Shown: positions 16,382-25,268 of the stretch, in pieces | Numbering within the stretch: the stretch's first letter is position 1 | Layout of the letters: the number at the start of each line of letters is the position of its first letter | NCBI RefSeq assembly: GCF_008001015.1 | Contig: NZ_CP042862.1 | Location: 806,001 to 870,000, forward strand | Direction: 5' to 3' | Length of the DNA: 64,000 bases | Origin: Serinicoccus profundi | GTDB taxonomy: Bacteria; Actinomycetota; Actinomycetes; Actinomycetales; Dermatophilaceae | The notes under the pieces: generated by a model | Databases searched by the model: none | Seen by the model: only the letters and a program-made list of their open reading frames with translations | Told to the model about the DNA's origin: nothing | Made by a program: the position numbers and the translations under genes

Positions 16382-17200
16382 ATGACCGAGGCTCCCATCG
16401 GGGTCTTCGACTCCGGCTTCGGCGGTCTCACCGTCGCCCGTGAGGTTCTGGACCAGCTGCCGCACGAGTCGGTGCTCTACCTCGGTGACACCGCTCGGAC
16501 CCCCTACGGCCCGCGACCGATCGCGCAGGTGCGCGAGTTCTCCCTCGAGTGCCTCGACCGTCTCGTCGAGCACGGGGTCAAGGCGCTCGTCATCGCGTGC
16601 AACAGCGCGTCGGCGGCAGTGCTCGCCGACGCGCGGGAGCGGTATGACGTGCCCGTCGTCGAGGTCATCCGTCCGGCCGTCCGCCGCGCGATGGCGGTGA
16701 CCCGCAACGGGCAGATCGGTGTGATCTCGACGGCGGCGACCCACCAGTCACGGGCCTACGTCGACTCCTTCGTCGCCGCGCCGCCCTCGGTGCGCGTCGC
16801 CAGCCAGCCGTGCCCGCGCTTCGTCGAGCTCGTCGAGGCGGGCATCACCAGCGGGCCCGAGGTGATCGAGGTCGCCCGCGACTACCTCGCGCCGCTGCAG
16901 GAGCGGGCGATCGACACCCTCATCCTCGGGTGCACGCACTACCCGCTGCTGACGCAGGCCCTGCAGTACGTCCTCGGCGAGCAGGTGCAGCTCGTCTCCT
17001 CCGCGGCGGCCACCGCCGCGGACCTCTTCCGGGTGCTGACCGACTCCGAACTGCTCGCCGCGCAGGGCAACGTGCCGGTGCACCAGTGGCTCACGACCGG
17101 GGACCCGGACGGCTTCCACTACCTCGCCCGACGCTTCCTCGGCCCCGAGGTCGAGCAGGTGCACCGCGCCTTCGTCGGCCGGCCGGAGGAGTGGGGCTGA
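16382..17200 (+). CDS. murI: Glutamate racemase
   Basis: 272 residues. It interconverts L- and D-glutamate to supply D-Glu for peptidoglycan. The signature IGVFDSGFGGLTVAREV opens the protein; the two catalytic cysteines are Cys73 (VIACNSASAA) and Cys184 (LILGCTHYPLL), with Asp10 and a YLGDTARTPYG loop. Length is typical. It begins one base after the FAH-family stop, so it is probably co-transcribed with that gene from the box at 15589. Confidence 0.96.
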   Translation: MTEAPIGVFDSGFGGLTVAREVLDQLPHESVLYLGDTARTPYGPRPIAQVREFSLECLDRLVEHGVKALVIACNSASAAVLADARERYDVPVVEVIRPAVRRAMAVTRNGQIGVISTAATHQSRAYVDSFVAAPPSVRVASQPCPRFVELVEAGITSGPEVIEVARDYLAPLQERAIDTLILGCTHYPLLTQALQYVLGEQVQLVSSAAATAADLFRVLTDSELLAAQGNVPVHQWLTTGDPDGFHYLARRFLGPEVEQVHRAFVGRPEEWG

Positions 17201-17343
17201 GGCGGGCCACCGGCTGGCCGGTGAGCCGCTGACCGGACGCTCGGAACCAGAGTCGCGACCCCGGAGTCCCACCACGGGCACTCGACCCGTCCAGGTCCTG
17301 GACTGGCGGCATACGTCCCGCGGCGATCGAGGAGCGATGAGCC

Positions 17344-17931
17344 ATGACCACGGTGAACCGGATGAGTCGGGTCGCGATCAGCGGGGTGGCTGGCGCCCTG
17401 CTGCTGGCGGGATGTGCCACCAGCGAGTATGCCGATGGCCCGGCAGGTGTGGAGCGGCGCGAGGACCCCGTGATGAGCCAAGTGGGGAAGAGGGGCACCT
17501 GCGGTGCGGACGGTCCGACCTTCGAGTCCGTCGAGGCAGCCATGGCCGAGTCCACGTTGATCGTGCGTGGCGTGGCCACCATCGTCGAGGAGGAGAGCAG
17601 TGTCCCGGGGTCGGCGGGGGTGCCCGGCTGGGAGGTGCAGGTGACGGGTTCGTGGAGCGAGGAGGTGCAGGTGGGCGAGACCGTCGAGGTCGTCGCCCCT
17701 GAGCTCATCCCGGGCACCGAACGCTGCTTCGCCCGGTTCGTGGAGGGTGCGGAGTCCTACTTCTTCCTCAGCAACGAGCACTCCACGCAGAGCCTGGTCT
17801 ACTACCCGATCGTCGTGATGATCGAGACCGACGACGGTCGTTTCGTCGACGCCGACCTGCGGATCGAGCCGGCAGAGGGCGAGGAGATCGCGGCCGCCCT
17901 CGACGCCGCGGGTCTGGACCGCACCCCGTAG
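17344..17931 (+). CDS. Putative lipoprotein of unknown function
   Basis: 195 residues with a lipoprotein signal: basic start MTTVNRMSRVAISGVAG, hydrophobic core, and lipobox LLAGC with the modified Cys at about residue 24. The mature part has only two further Cys (GTCGADGP and ERCFARF), which could form a disulfide. The segment ESTLIVRGVATIVEEESS ... VTGSWSEEVQVGETVEVV resembles small beta-barrel domains found in exported actinobacterial proteins. No family is recognised with confidence. It is predicted to be anchored on the outer face of the membrane. The genes on either side give no functional hint. Confidence 0.75.
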   Translation: MTTVNRMSRVAISGVAGALLLAGCATSEYADGPAGVERREDPVMSQVGKRGTCGADGPTFESVEAAMAESTLIVRGVATIVEEESSVPGSAGVPGWEVQVTGSWSEEVQVGETVEVVAPELIPGTERCFARFVEGAESYFFLSNEHSTQSLVYYPIVVMIETDDGRFVDADLRIEPAEGEEIAAALDAAGLDRTP

Positions 17932-18117
17932 CGCCTCAGCAGCGCCGCGACCGAGCGAGCCTGGCCGCATCGGCCCGGGGCGCTGTCAGGATCCCATCAG
18001 CCGACCCGCGTAGTCTTCTCGATCCCCTGTCCACAGTCATACCCAGAGAAACGGACCCATGCCACCTGGCTGTACCTACGGCTCACCCGCCCGCCGCACC
18101 GAGCGCAGGGATGAGCC

Positions 18118-19560
18118 GTGACCACCGCCATCGTCCTGATCCTCGTCGGCATGCTGGCCATCGGCCTCATCATCGCGGCGAACGGCTACTTCGTGGCCCA
18201 GGAGTTCGCCTACATGTCCGTGGACCGGCTGCGGCTCGCGGCCGAGGCCGACGCGGGGGATGAGTCCGCCGCCCGCGCGCTCCGGGTCACCCGCCGCACC
18301 TCCTTCATGCTGTCCGGCGCCCAGCTCGGGATCACCGTCACCGGCCTGTTGGTGGGGTATGTCGCAGAACCTCTCGTCGGGCGCGGCCTGTCGATCATCC
18401 TCGGCGACACCGGTGTGCCCGAGGCCCTGAGCATCACCGTCGGCACCGTCGCGGCGCTGGCCATCGCCACCGTCGTGCAGATGATCTTCGGTGAGCTCTA
18501 CCCCAAGAACCTCGCCATCGCCAACGCCGGGCCGCTCGCCCGGGGTCTGGCCCGCTCGACCCTGATCTACCTCGCCGTCTTCGGCTGGCTGATCAAGGTC
18601 TTCGACTGGTCGGCCAACGTGCTGCTGCGCCTCTTTCGCATCGAGCCGATCCACGACCTCGACACCACGGCCACCGCCGAGGACCTCGAGCGGATCGTCG
18701 CCGACTCCCGCGACAGCGGTGACCTGCCGCCCGAGCTCTCCGTGCTGCTCGACCGCATCCTCGACTTCCCCGACCAGGACGTCGAGCACGCCCAGGTCCC
18801 GCGCTCCCGGGTCGACGTCATCGCTCCCGACACCCCGATCGACCAGGTCAGGCAGCTCATGGCCGACGGGCACACCCGTTATCCCGTCGTCGACGCCGAC
18901 GGGCAACCGGTCGGCGTGGTCAGCCTGGTCGACCTCCTGCGCAACCCTGACGCCGAGCTGGCGAGCCACATCATGCGTGAGCCGGTCATCGTGCCGACGC
19001 TCATGCCGCTGCCGGACGCTGTGGCCGAGCTGACCAGCTCTGGTCAGCAGCTGGCATGCGTGGTGGACGAGTACGGCGGCTTCGCCGGCGTCCTCACCAT
19101 GGAGGACCTCGCCGAGGAGTTGCTCGGCGAGATCACCGACGAGCACGACGGCGAGGTGCCCGAGGGCATCGTCGTCGAGGACCAGCACCTCTGGCGGCTC
19201 GACGGCGACGTGCACGTCGATGAGCTGGAGCGGACCCTCGGCCACGACCTGCCCGAGGGCGACTACGAGACCGTCTCCGGGCTCGTCATCGCCGAGCTCG
19301 GTGCCCTGCCCGACATCGGGCAGACCGTCATCGTCGACCTGGCCGAGGCGCCGGGCGAGATGGTGCTCGACGAGCGGGTCACCCGCTCCGTCGAGATCGA
19401 GGTGCGCGCGATCGACCGGCACGTGCCCAGCCTGCTCGGGGTCCGTCTGGTCGAGCGAGCCCTCGCCCAGGACCCGGAGTCGATGGACGACGGTGAGCCA
19501 TCCGTACCTCGGCCTGATGCCGACCACCCGGACGCCACGACCGAGGAGGAGCAGCGATGA
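18118..19560 (+). CDS. CNNM/HlyC-CorC family membrane protein 1
   Basis: 480 residues, GTG start. N-terminal DUF21 (CNNM) membrane domain with about four spans, including LILVGMLAIGLIIAANGYFVAQEFAYM. Then a CBS pair (~200-330; QDVEHAQVPRSRVDVI, DTPIDQVRQLMADGHTRYPVVD and ACVVDEYGGFAGVLTMEDLAEELLGEI) and a C-terminal CorC/HlyC domain with RLDGDVHVDELERTLGHDLP. Family members are implicated in Mg2+ or other cation homeostasis at the plasma membrane. It overlaps the next gene by four bases (ATGA), so both are likely translated together as a heteromeric pair, an arrangement common in actinobacteria. Confidence 0.92.
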   Translation: MTTAIVLILVGMLAIGLIIAANGYFVAQEFAYMSVDRLRLAAEADAGDESAARALRVTRRTSFMLSGAQLGITVTGLLVGYVAEPLVGRGLSIILGDTGVPEALSITVGTVAALAIATVVQMIFGELYPKNLAIANAGPLARGLARSTLIYLAVFGWLIKVFDWSANVLLRLFRIEPIHDLDTTATAEDLERIVADSRDSGDLPPELSVLLDRILDFPDQDVEHAQVPRSRVDVIAPDTPIDQVRQLMADGHTRYPVVDADGQPVGVVSLVDLLRNPDAELASHIMREPVIVPTLMPLPDAVAELTSSGQQLACVVDEYGGFAGVLTMEDLAEELLGEITDEHDGEVPEGIVVEDQHLWRLDGDVHVDELERTLGHDLPEGDYETVSGLVIAELGALPDIGQTVIVDLAEAPGEMVLDERVTRSVEIEVRAIDRHVPSLLGVRLVERALAQDPESMDDGEPSVPRPDADHPDATTEEEQR

Positions 19561-20573
19561 GCGGCCTCACCGTCACCCTCATCACCGCCGCACTCATCGT
19601 GCTGAGCGCGTTGTTCGTCATCGTCGAGTTCGCGCTGCTCGGTGCCCGCCGCAGCCGGCTCGAGGCCGAGGCGGAGCACTCGCCGTCGGCGCGCGCCGCC
19701 CTGCGCAGCATGAACGAGCTGACGATCATGCTCGCCGGAGCCCAGCTCGGGATCACCGCCTGCACGTTCGCGCTCGGCGCGGTCACCAAGCCCGCCCTCG
19801 ACTACTGGCTCGGCCCGATCCTCGCCGACGTCGGTCTGCCGGGCTGGGTCGCCGGAGGTATGTCGTTCGCGCTGTCCCTGCTCTTCGTCACCTTCCTGCA
19901 CCTCGTGGTCGGGGAGATGGCGCCCAAGTCGTGGGCGATCGCCCACCCGGAGCGGGCCGCCAAGCTCGTCGCGATGCCGATGCGCGGGTTCATCGTCGTC
20001 GTGCGACCGCTGCTGCTGTGGGTCAACTCCATCGCCAACAAGCTCGTCTCCGCCAGCGGGGTCACCCCGGTGGACCGGGCCGCGGTCGGCGGCCAGGACG
20101 CCCAGACGATCCGTGTGCTGGTGGAGCAGTCGGCGGCCGAGGGTGCGCTGGAGAGCACCTACCAGGAGCAGATCACCGACGCCCTCGAGCTGGAGGGCCT
20201 CACCCTGGCCGAGCTCGCCCTCGAGCACCTCGACCTCGCCGCGGTCGGCTCGGCCGCCTCCATCGGCGAGCTGCAGGCCGTGGCGGCCCGCACCGGGCAC
20301 AAGCGGATCCTCATGCTCGACGACGACACCACCGACCCTCGCGTCGTGCACGTCCGGGACACCCTGCTCCACCCGCTGGAGGACTCAGCGGAGGCGCTGG
20401 CGCGTCCCGCCCTCGTGCTCCCGGCGCAGACCCCGGTCTACGAGGCGCTCACCACGATGCGCCAGTCCGGCGAGCAGCTCGTCGTGCTGCGCGGTGACGC
20501 ACGCCTGGTCGGGCTGGTGACCGTCGCCGACATCATGCAGCGGGTCCTGCCGCGCGAGCACCAGGCGAGCTGA
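19557..20573 (+). CDS. CNNM/HlyC-CorC family membrane protein 2
   Basis: 338 residues, starting inside the stop of gene 1. It has the DUF21 membrane domain (VTLITAALIVLSALFVIVEFALLGARRSRLEAEAE, then MLAGAQLGITACTFALGAVTKPAL and FLHLVVGEMAPKSWAI) and a CBS-containing part ending AGAQLV-like VVLRGDARLVGLVTVADIMQRVL. The C-terminal CorC domain present in its neighbour is missing, so it is the shorter partner of the pair. Its role presumably depends on the upstream protein. Confidence 0.91.
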   Translation: MSGLTVTLITAALIVLSALFVIVEFALLGARRSRLEAEAEHSPSARAALRSMNELTIMLAGAQLGITACTFALGAVTKPALDYWLGPILADVGLPGWVAGGMSFALSLLFVTFLHLVVGEMAPKSWAIAHPERAAKLVAMPMRGFIVVVRPLLLWVNSIANKLVSASGVTPVDRAAVGGQDAQTIRVLVEQSAAEGALESTYQEQITDALELEGLTLAELALEHLDLAAVGSAASIGELQAVAARTGHKRILMLDDDTTDPRVVHVRDTLLHPLEDSAEALARPALVLPAQTPVYEALTTMRQSGEQLVVLRGDARLVGLVTVADIMQRVLPREHQAS

Positions 20574-20698
20574 GGCCTCATCCTCCTCGGGGCGCTCCGG
20601 TCGGCTGACCGGCGCACGTCAGGTGCTTACGAGTTGGTGACGATCCGCTCCGTCGGGGGGTGGGGGTCGGTGGCGGAGCGCATGATGGAGGCATGGTC

Positions 20699-22321
20699 AT
20701 GACACGCGAGCACGACACCGCCGCCGAGGAGCACCCAGGCGCGGTGCGGCGAGGTCCGCTCGCCGCCCTCGCCGGGGTCGCCGCCGGCGCCGCGACCCTG
20801 GGCGTCGCCGAGCTGCTGGCGGCGGTCTGGGCGCGCTGGCTCGGCTCGGCCGGGGTGTCCTCGCCGCTGCTCGCGGTGGGCGGCGCCTTCGTCGACCGCA
20901 CACCGCCCTGGCTCAAGGACTGGGCGATCGAGACCTTCGGCACCGCCGACAAGCTCGCCCTCGGGGTCGGTATGGCGCTCACCCTCACCGTCGTCTGCGC
21001 CGTCATCGGCGTGCTGACCTGGCGGCGGCGCACCCTCGGCATGGTGCTCTTCGCGATCGTCGGCCTCGTGGGCCTCCTCGCGGTCCTCAGCCGGCCCGCG
21101 AGCGGTGTCCTCGACCTCGTGCCCACCGCGGTGGGAGTCGTCGTCGGCGGGCGCGTGCTCGGCTCCCTGACGGCCCAGGTGGGCGGCCTGGTGTCAGCGC
21201 TGCCGCAGCGCTCGCCGCACCCGGCCGGTCGACCCTCCACCGGGGCCTCCCGCCGACGCGTGCTCCTCACCGCCGGTGGCATCACCGGTCTGGGTGTCCT
21301 GGGGGTCGTCGGCGGACAGCTGCTGAGCACCGCCGGTCGCGCCGCGACGCGCACCGCGGAGGCGCTCGGGCTGCCCGTCCCGACTCGCACGGTGAGCGTC
21401 CCGGCCGGTGCCGGGAGCGACATCACCGGCCACACGCCCTACCTCGTCCCCAACGACGACTTCTACCGCATCGACACCGCGCTGCGGGTCCCGCGCGTCG
21501 ACGCGGCCGGCTGGACGCTGCGGGTCACCGGCATGGTCGATGAGGAGATCGAGATCACCTATGCCGACCTGCTCGCCGAGGAGCACGTCGAGGCCCTCGT
21601 CACCCTGACCTGCGTGTCCAACCAGGTGGGGGGCGACCTCGTCGGCAACGCGCGCTGGCAGGGGTGGCCCGTGCGCGAGCTCCTGGCCCGGGCCGGGGTG
21701 CAGCCGGAGGCCGACATGGTGCTCTCCCGCAGCACCGACGGCTGGACGGCCGGCACCCCCATCGAGGCGCTCACCGACGACCGCGACTCCCTGCTGGCCG
21801 TCGCCATGAACGGTGAGCCGCTGCCGGCGGAGCACGGCTACCCGGTGCGCCTCGTCGTGCCCGGCCTCTACGGCTACGTCTCGGCCACCAAGTGGGTGAC
21901 CGAGCTCAAGGTGACCCGCTTTGACGCGGACGAGGGCTACTGGACCCCGCGCGGCTGGTCCGAGCGCGGGCCGATCAAGACCGCGTCGCGGATCGACGTG
22001 CCGCGCTCGGGCGGCGAGCTGGAGCCCGACGCCGAGGGCGCGGTGACGCTCGCCGGCGTCGCCTGGGCCCAGCACCGCGGCATCGAGCGGGTCGAGGTCC
22101 AGATCGACGACGGCGACTGGCAGGAGGCGACCCTGCTCGAGGAGCCGACCATCGACTCCTGGCGGCTGTGGACGTATGCCTGGCCCGACGCCTCCTCCGG
22201 CGAGCACCAGGTGCGGGTGCGGGCGACCGACGCGACCGGTGAGACGCAGACGGAGGCCACCGCCCCGCCTGCTCCCGACGGCGCCAGCGGCTGGCACACC
22301 GTCGACTTCAGCGTCGCGTGA
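20699..22321 (+). CDS. Membrane-anchored molybdopterin-dependent oxidoreductase (sulfite oxidase/YedY fold)
   Basis: 540 residues from the ATG at 20699, spaced eight bases from a GGAG; ATG 20693 is too close to it. The N-terminal ~170 residues contain about four to five membrane spans (ALAGVAAGAATLGVAELLAAVW, LALGVGMALTLTVVCAVIGVL, GMVLFAIVGLVGLLAVL and others). A linker carrying another hydrophobic segment (RRRVLLTAGGITGLGVLGVVGG) resembles a Tat-like anchor. The molybdopterin domain follows (~250-420): YADLLAEEHVEALVTLTCVSNQVGGDLVGNARWQGWPVRELL, in which the Cys is the Mo ligand, and VRLVVPGLYGYVSATKWVTEL. The C-terminus is a sulfite-oxidase dimerisation-like beta domain (GVAWAQHRGIERVEVQIDDGDW). 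The catalytic domain faces outside. The substrate is unknown. It overlaps the convergent MFS gene by 14 bp. Confidence 0.9.
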   Translation: MTREHDTAAEEHPGAVRRGPLAALAGVAAGAATLGVAELLAAVWARWLGSAGVSSPLLAVGGAFVDRTPPWLKDWAIETFGTADKLALGVGMALTLTVVCAVIGVLTWRRRTLGMVLFAIVGLVGLLAVLSRPASGVLDLVPTAVGVVVGGRVLGSLTAQVGGLVSALPQRSPHPAGRPSTGASRRRVLLTAGGITGLGVLGVVGGQLLSTAGRAATRTAEALGLPVPTRTVSVPAGAGSDITGHTPYLVPNDDFYRIDTALRVPRVDAAGWTLRVTGMVDEEIEITYADLLAEEHVEALVTLTCVSNQVGGDLVGNARWQGWPVRELLARAGVQPEADMVLSRSTDGWTAGTPIEALTDDRDSLLAVAMNGEPLPAEHGYPVRLVVPGLYGYVSATKWVTELKVTRFDADEGYWTPRGWSERGPIKTASRIDVPRSGGELEPDAEGAVTLAGVAWAQHRGIERVEVQIDDGDWQEATLLEEPTIDSWRLWTYAWPDASSGEHQVRVRATDATGETQTEATAPPAPDGASGWHTVDFSVA

Positions 22322-23594
22322 GGTCGGGAGAGTCCGCGGGCGCGTCCGCCCTGTCCGCCCCGGGCTGCTGGGTCCGCGCAGCGGCGACGGCGCGCCGCAC
22401 CGTGAGGCTGCCCGACCAGGCCAGGCAGGCAGCCACTATCGTGGCGATGACCGTGACCGCGAAGGCCGGCCGGTAGCCGCCGAGGTCGGCCAGCTGCCCG
22501 GCGAGCGCGGCGCCCAGGGCATACCCGGTGCCGGTCATCGCCGCCAGGGTCGTCATCGCGGCCCCGAGGCGACGCGGGGGAGTGCTGCGCTCGGCGAGGG
22601 TGAAGGTCGTGATCATCGAGGGGGCGACCGCCACACCCAGGCAGAGCAGCGCGACGCTGAGGGTCCCGATCGAGAAGACGAGCAGCAGCGGCAGCGCCAG
22701 CACGACGAGGGCGAGGGTGAAGATCCGCAGCCGTCGCACCTGGCCGACGCTCTCGGGCAGGGCGACGACCGCCAGCCCGGCCAGGACGCTCCCGATGCCG
22801 AGCAGCGCGTGCAGCAGGCCGGTGAGACCGGGCTGACCGGCCTGCGTCGCGAGGACGGACGTGCCGGTCTGGATCGACCCGAAGACCATGCCGATGCCCA
22901 GCTGCGTCCCGGCGAGGACCAGCAGCGCGGGCGTGAGCAGCCGGGCCGCGTGCGCCGGCCCTGCGGGTGCCGCCCCCACGAGGGTGACCGTCGGGTGCAG
23001 GGCGAACCACGTGCCGAAGGCGCCCAGGAGCAGGGCCGCCACGACCAGCGAGGTCACCGGCGCGGTGATCGCCACGATGACCCCGACCAGGGCCGGGCCG
23101 AGCACGAAGGAGGCTTCGTCGGCGGCACCCTCGTAGGAGAATGCCGCGTCCATCACCCGGGGGTCGGCGTCGGTCGCCGCAGCGCTGATGGGCCGCCACC
23201 GCACCCGGGCCATGGTGCCGATCTGGGGGACGAAGGCCCCGGCGACGGCTGCGGTGGCCGGCAGTGGCCACCACGGCTGCCCTGGCTCGTGGGCCCAGGT
23301 CAGGGCGGCCAGGGCGAAGAGGCCTAGCGTGCCGACCACGCTCTGGACCACGAGGACCGGTCGTTGGCCGACCCGGTCGGTGAGCGACCCGGCGATCGGC
23401 GCGCCGACCGCGTTGGAGACCGCGAGGGCGCCGGCGGTGACGCCGCCCGCGGCATACGAGCCGGTCGCGCCGGAGACCGCGAGCAGCGCCGCGATCTGCG
23501 ACATGGCCAGCGGCAGGCGCCCGAGGAAGGCGATGAGGACGTAGAGGGGCCCGGTCAGGGCGAGGAGCTGTCGATAGGACTGGACGGGTGACAA
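22308..23594 (-). CDS. MFS transporter
   Basis: 428 residues. Twelve hydrophobic spans are readable, from LTGPLYVLIAFLGRLPLAMSQIAALLAV to FAVTVIATIVAACLAWSGSL. The inter-span motif AGSLTDRVGQRPVLVVQ between spans 2 and 3 is the MFS signature. I chose TTG at 23594 (LSPVQSYRQLL), which has a GAGAGG about ten bases upstream; the frame remains open further upstream but that part is antisense to the MocR gene. Such single-component drug/proton antiporters export hydrophobic compounds; substrate unknown. It lies downstream of the MocR regulator on the same strand and might be co-regulated. Confidence 0.88.
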   Translation of the reverse strand: MSPVQSYRQLLALTGPLYVLIAFLGRLPLAMSQIAALLAVSGATGSYAAGGVTAGALAVSNAVGAPIAGSLTDRVGQRPVLVVQSVVGTLGLFALAALTWAHEPGQPWWPLPATAAVAGAFVPQIGTMARVRWRPISAAATDADPRVMDAAFSYEGAADEASFVLGPALVGVIVAITAPVTSLVVAALLLGAFGTWFALHPTVTLVGAAPAGPAHAARLLTPALLVLAGTQLGIGMVFGSIQTGTSVLATQAGQPGLTGLLHALLGIGSVLAGLAVVALPESVGQVRRLRIFTLALVVLALPLLLVFSIGTLSVALLCLGVAVAPSMITTFTLAERSTPPRRLGAAMTTLAAMTGTGYALGAALAGQLADLGGYRPAFAVTVIATIVAACLAWSGSLTVRRAVAAARTQQPGADRADAPADSPDLTRR

Positions 23595-23700
23595 GGGGGT
23601 ATGCCTCTCGCAGGGGTCCGTGAGTACGGACGCGCGCGCCGTCCCAGCCACCCGGCGCGCAGAACCCTTGTCATGCAGTCCCCATCCTACCGTGCCCGGC

Positions 23701-25170
23701 TCAGGCGATGATGCGGCGTCCTGGCTCGCGCTCGCCCCCGGCGCGCGCCGTGCCCACCCGACCCGCCAGCACGTCCTCCCACGCGGCCGAGAGGCGCGGC
23801 ACCACCTCCCGCAGCTGCTCGGGCGGCAGCACGAAGGGCAGTCGGATCCACCCGTCCAGACCACCGCCGGCGGCGAAGTTCGGGCCGGCGGCGAGCGCGA
23901 CGTCATACCTGCGGGCGCCCCGGGCCAGCGCCGTGGACGACCCCTCGGGCAGCCGGAACCACAGCGCCATCCCGCCGGCCGGCACCCGCACCTCCCAGTC
24001 CGGCAGCTGCGCGTGCAGCGTGTCGACGAGGACGTCCCTGCGCTCGCGGAGCCGGGCGCGGTGCTCGACGAGGATCTCCTCGGCGCGATCGAGCAGGTGC
24101 ACCAGCACGAGCTGCTCCAGCACGGGGACCCCGAGGTCCAGCCGGAGGCGGCTGGCGGCCATCTCCTCCATCCGGGCACGCGGGGCGCGCAGCCACCCCA
24201 CCCGCAGCCCGCCCCAGAACGACTTGCTCGCGCTGCCGACGGTCACCGCCACCGGCACGTGCGCCCCGAGCGGCTCGGGCATCGACTGGCCCTCCAGGGC
24301 CAGCTCGACCAGCGACTCGTCGATGACGGGGACGACGCCGTGGCGGCGCAGGGCGCGCCCGACCTGGGCCCGTTGGGTGCTGGTCATGAGGGCGCCGCTG
24401 GGGTTGTGGAAGTCGGGGATGAGGTAGGCCGAGCGTGCCCCCGAGTGCTGGGCGCTGCGGTCCAGGGCCTCGACGTCCCAGTCGTGGTGGAGGTGGTCGA
24501 TGGGGTGCGGCACGGTGCGGGCGCCGGCGCCCTCGAGGGTCGCGATGGCGTTGGGATAGGTGGGGGTCTCGATGAGCACGCGGTCGCGGCGGTGGATGAG
24601 GGCGCGCAGCGAGACGGCCACGGCGGCCAGGGCGCCGGGGGTGATGAGCACCTGGTCGGGGGTCGTCGCCAGGCCGCGGCCGGTGAACCGGTCGGCGATC
24701 CGCTCCCGCAGGACGGGCAGACCGCTGGGGTAGTAGCCCGTGCCGCAGAGGTAGGCGCCGAGGTCCTCGGTGGCCCGGGCGTAGGCCTCCGCGATCCCGG
24801 GCGGGGCCGCCGGTGCGGTGACCGTGAGGTCCAGGGCGCCCGCGTCCAGCGCGGCCGGCGCGAGCAGATGGTCGACCCGTCCGCCGGGCACGGACGGCAC
24901 CTGCACCACGCTGCCCGAGCCCCGCCGGGTGGTGAGGTAACCCTGGGCGCGGAGCTCGGCATATGCCCTGGTCACCGTGGTCCGGCTCAGCCCGACCGGG
25001 CCGGTGAGGTCGCGCTCGCTGGGCAGACGGGTCCCCTCGGGCAGCCTGCCGTCGACGATCGTCCGGCGCAGGGCCTCGGCGAGCCGGGAGTAGGCCGGGG
25101 CGTCCCCGCCACCCGCCAGCCCGGGCAGGACGAGGTCGGCGACGCGGGGGGCGGTGGCGAGGCGCGGCAT
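23701..25170 (-). CDS. MocR-family transcriptional regulator (GntR-HTH fused to aminotransferase fold), YczR-like
   Basis: 489 residues from ATG 25170. The N-terminal winged helix-turn-helix (LAEALRRTIVDGRLPEGTRLPSERDLTGPVGLSRTTVTRAYAELRAQGYL) is GntR-type. It is joined by a linker to a type I aminotransferase domain with GTGYYPSGLPVLRERIA, LIPDFHNPSGALM and the PLP lysine in GSASKSFWGGLRVGW (~316). Family knowledge: MocR proteins use PLP as an effector rather than for catalysis. The divergent neighbour encodes YczE, the usual target of YczR regulators. GTG 25212 is an alternative start, but it lies inside a palindrome that is probably the operator. Confidence 0.9.
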   Translation of the reverse strand: MPRLATAPRVADLVLPGLAGGGDAPAYSRLAEALRRTIVDGRLPEGTRLPSERDLTGPVGLSRTTVTRAYAELRAQGYLTTRRGSGSVVQVPSVPGGRVDHLLAPAALDAGALDLTVTAPAAPPGIAEAYARATEDLGAYLCGTGYYPSGLPVLRERIADRFTGRGLATTPDQVLITPGALAAVAVSLRALIHRRDRVLIETPTYPNAIATLEGAGARTVPHPIDHLHHDWDVEALDRSAQHSGARSAYLIPDFHNPSGALMTSTQRAQVGRALRRHGVVPVIDESLVELALEGQSMPEPLGAHVPVAVTVGSASKSFWGGLRVGWLRAPRARMEEMAASRLRLDLGVPVLEQLVLVHLLDRAEEILVEHRARLRERRDVLVDTLHAQLPDWEVRVPAGGMALWFRLPEGSSTALARGARRYDVALAAGPNFAAGGGLDGWIRLPFVLPPEQLREVVPRLSAAWEDVLAGRVGTARAGGEREPGRRIIA

Positions 25171-25206
25171 ACCCTCACTGTGACCGACGGTGGCCTCCTC
25201 GTCCAG

Positions 25207-25239
25207 AGCCACTTCGTGTCCACCGGACCGGAAGTGGCT
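25207..25239. promoter_or_regulatory. Palindromic operator between the MocR gene and yczE
   Basis: A perfect 9-bp inverted repeat, AGCCACTTC (25207-25215) and GAAGTGGCT (25231-25239), with a 15-base centre. It sits between the divergent starts at 25170 and 25269. Its position and symmetry make it the best candidate binding site for the MocR protein, controlling both genes. Confidence 0.55.
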
Positions 25240-25268
25240 ATGGATCAGAGGGCCAGTTGTGGCGCACC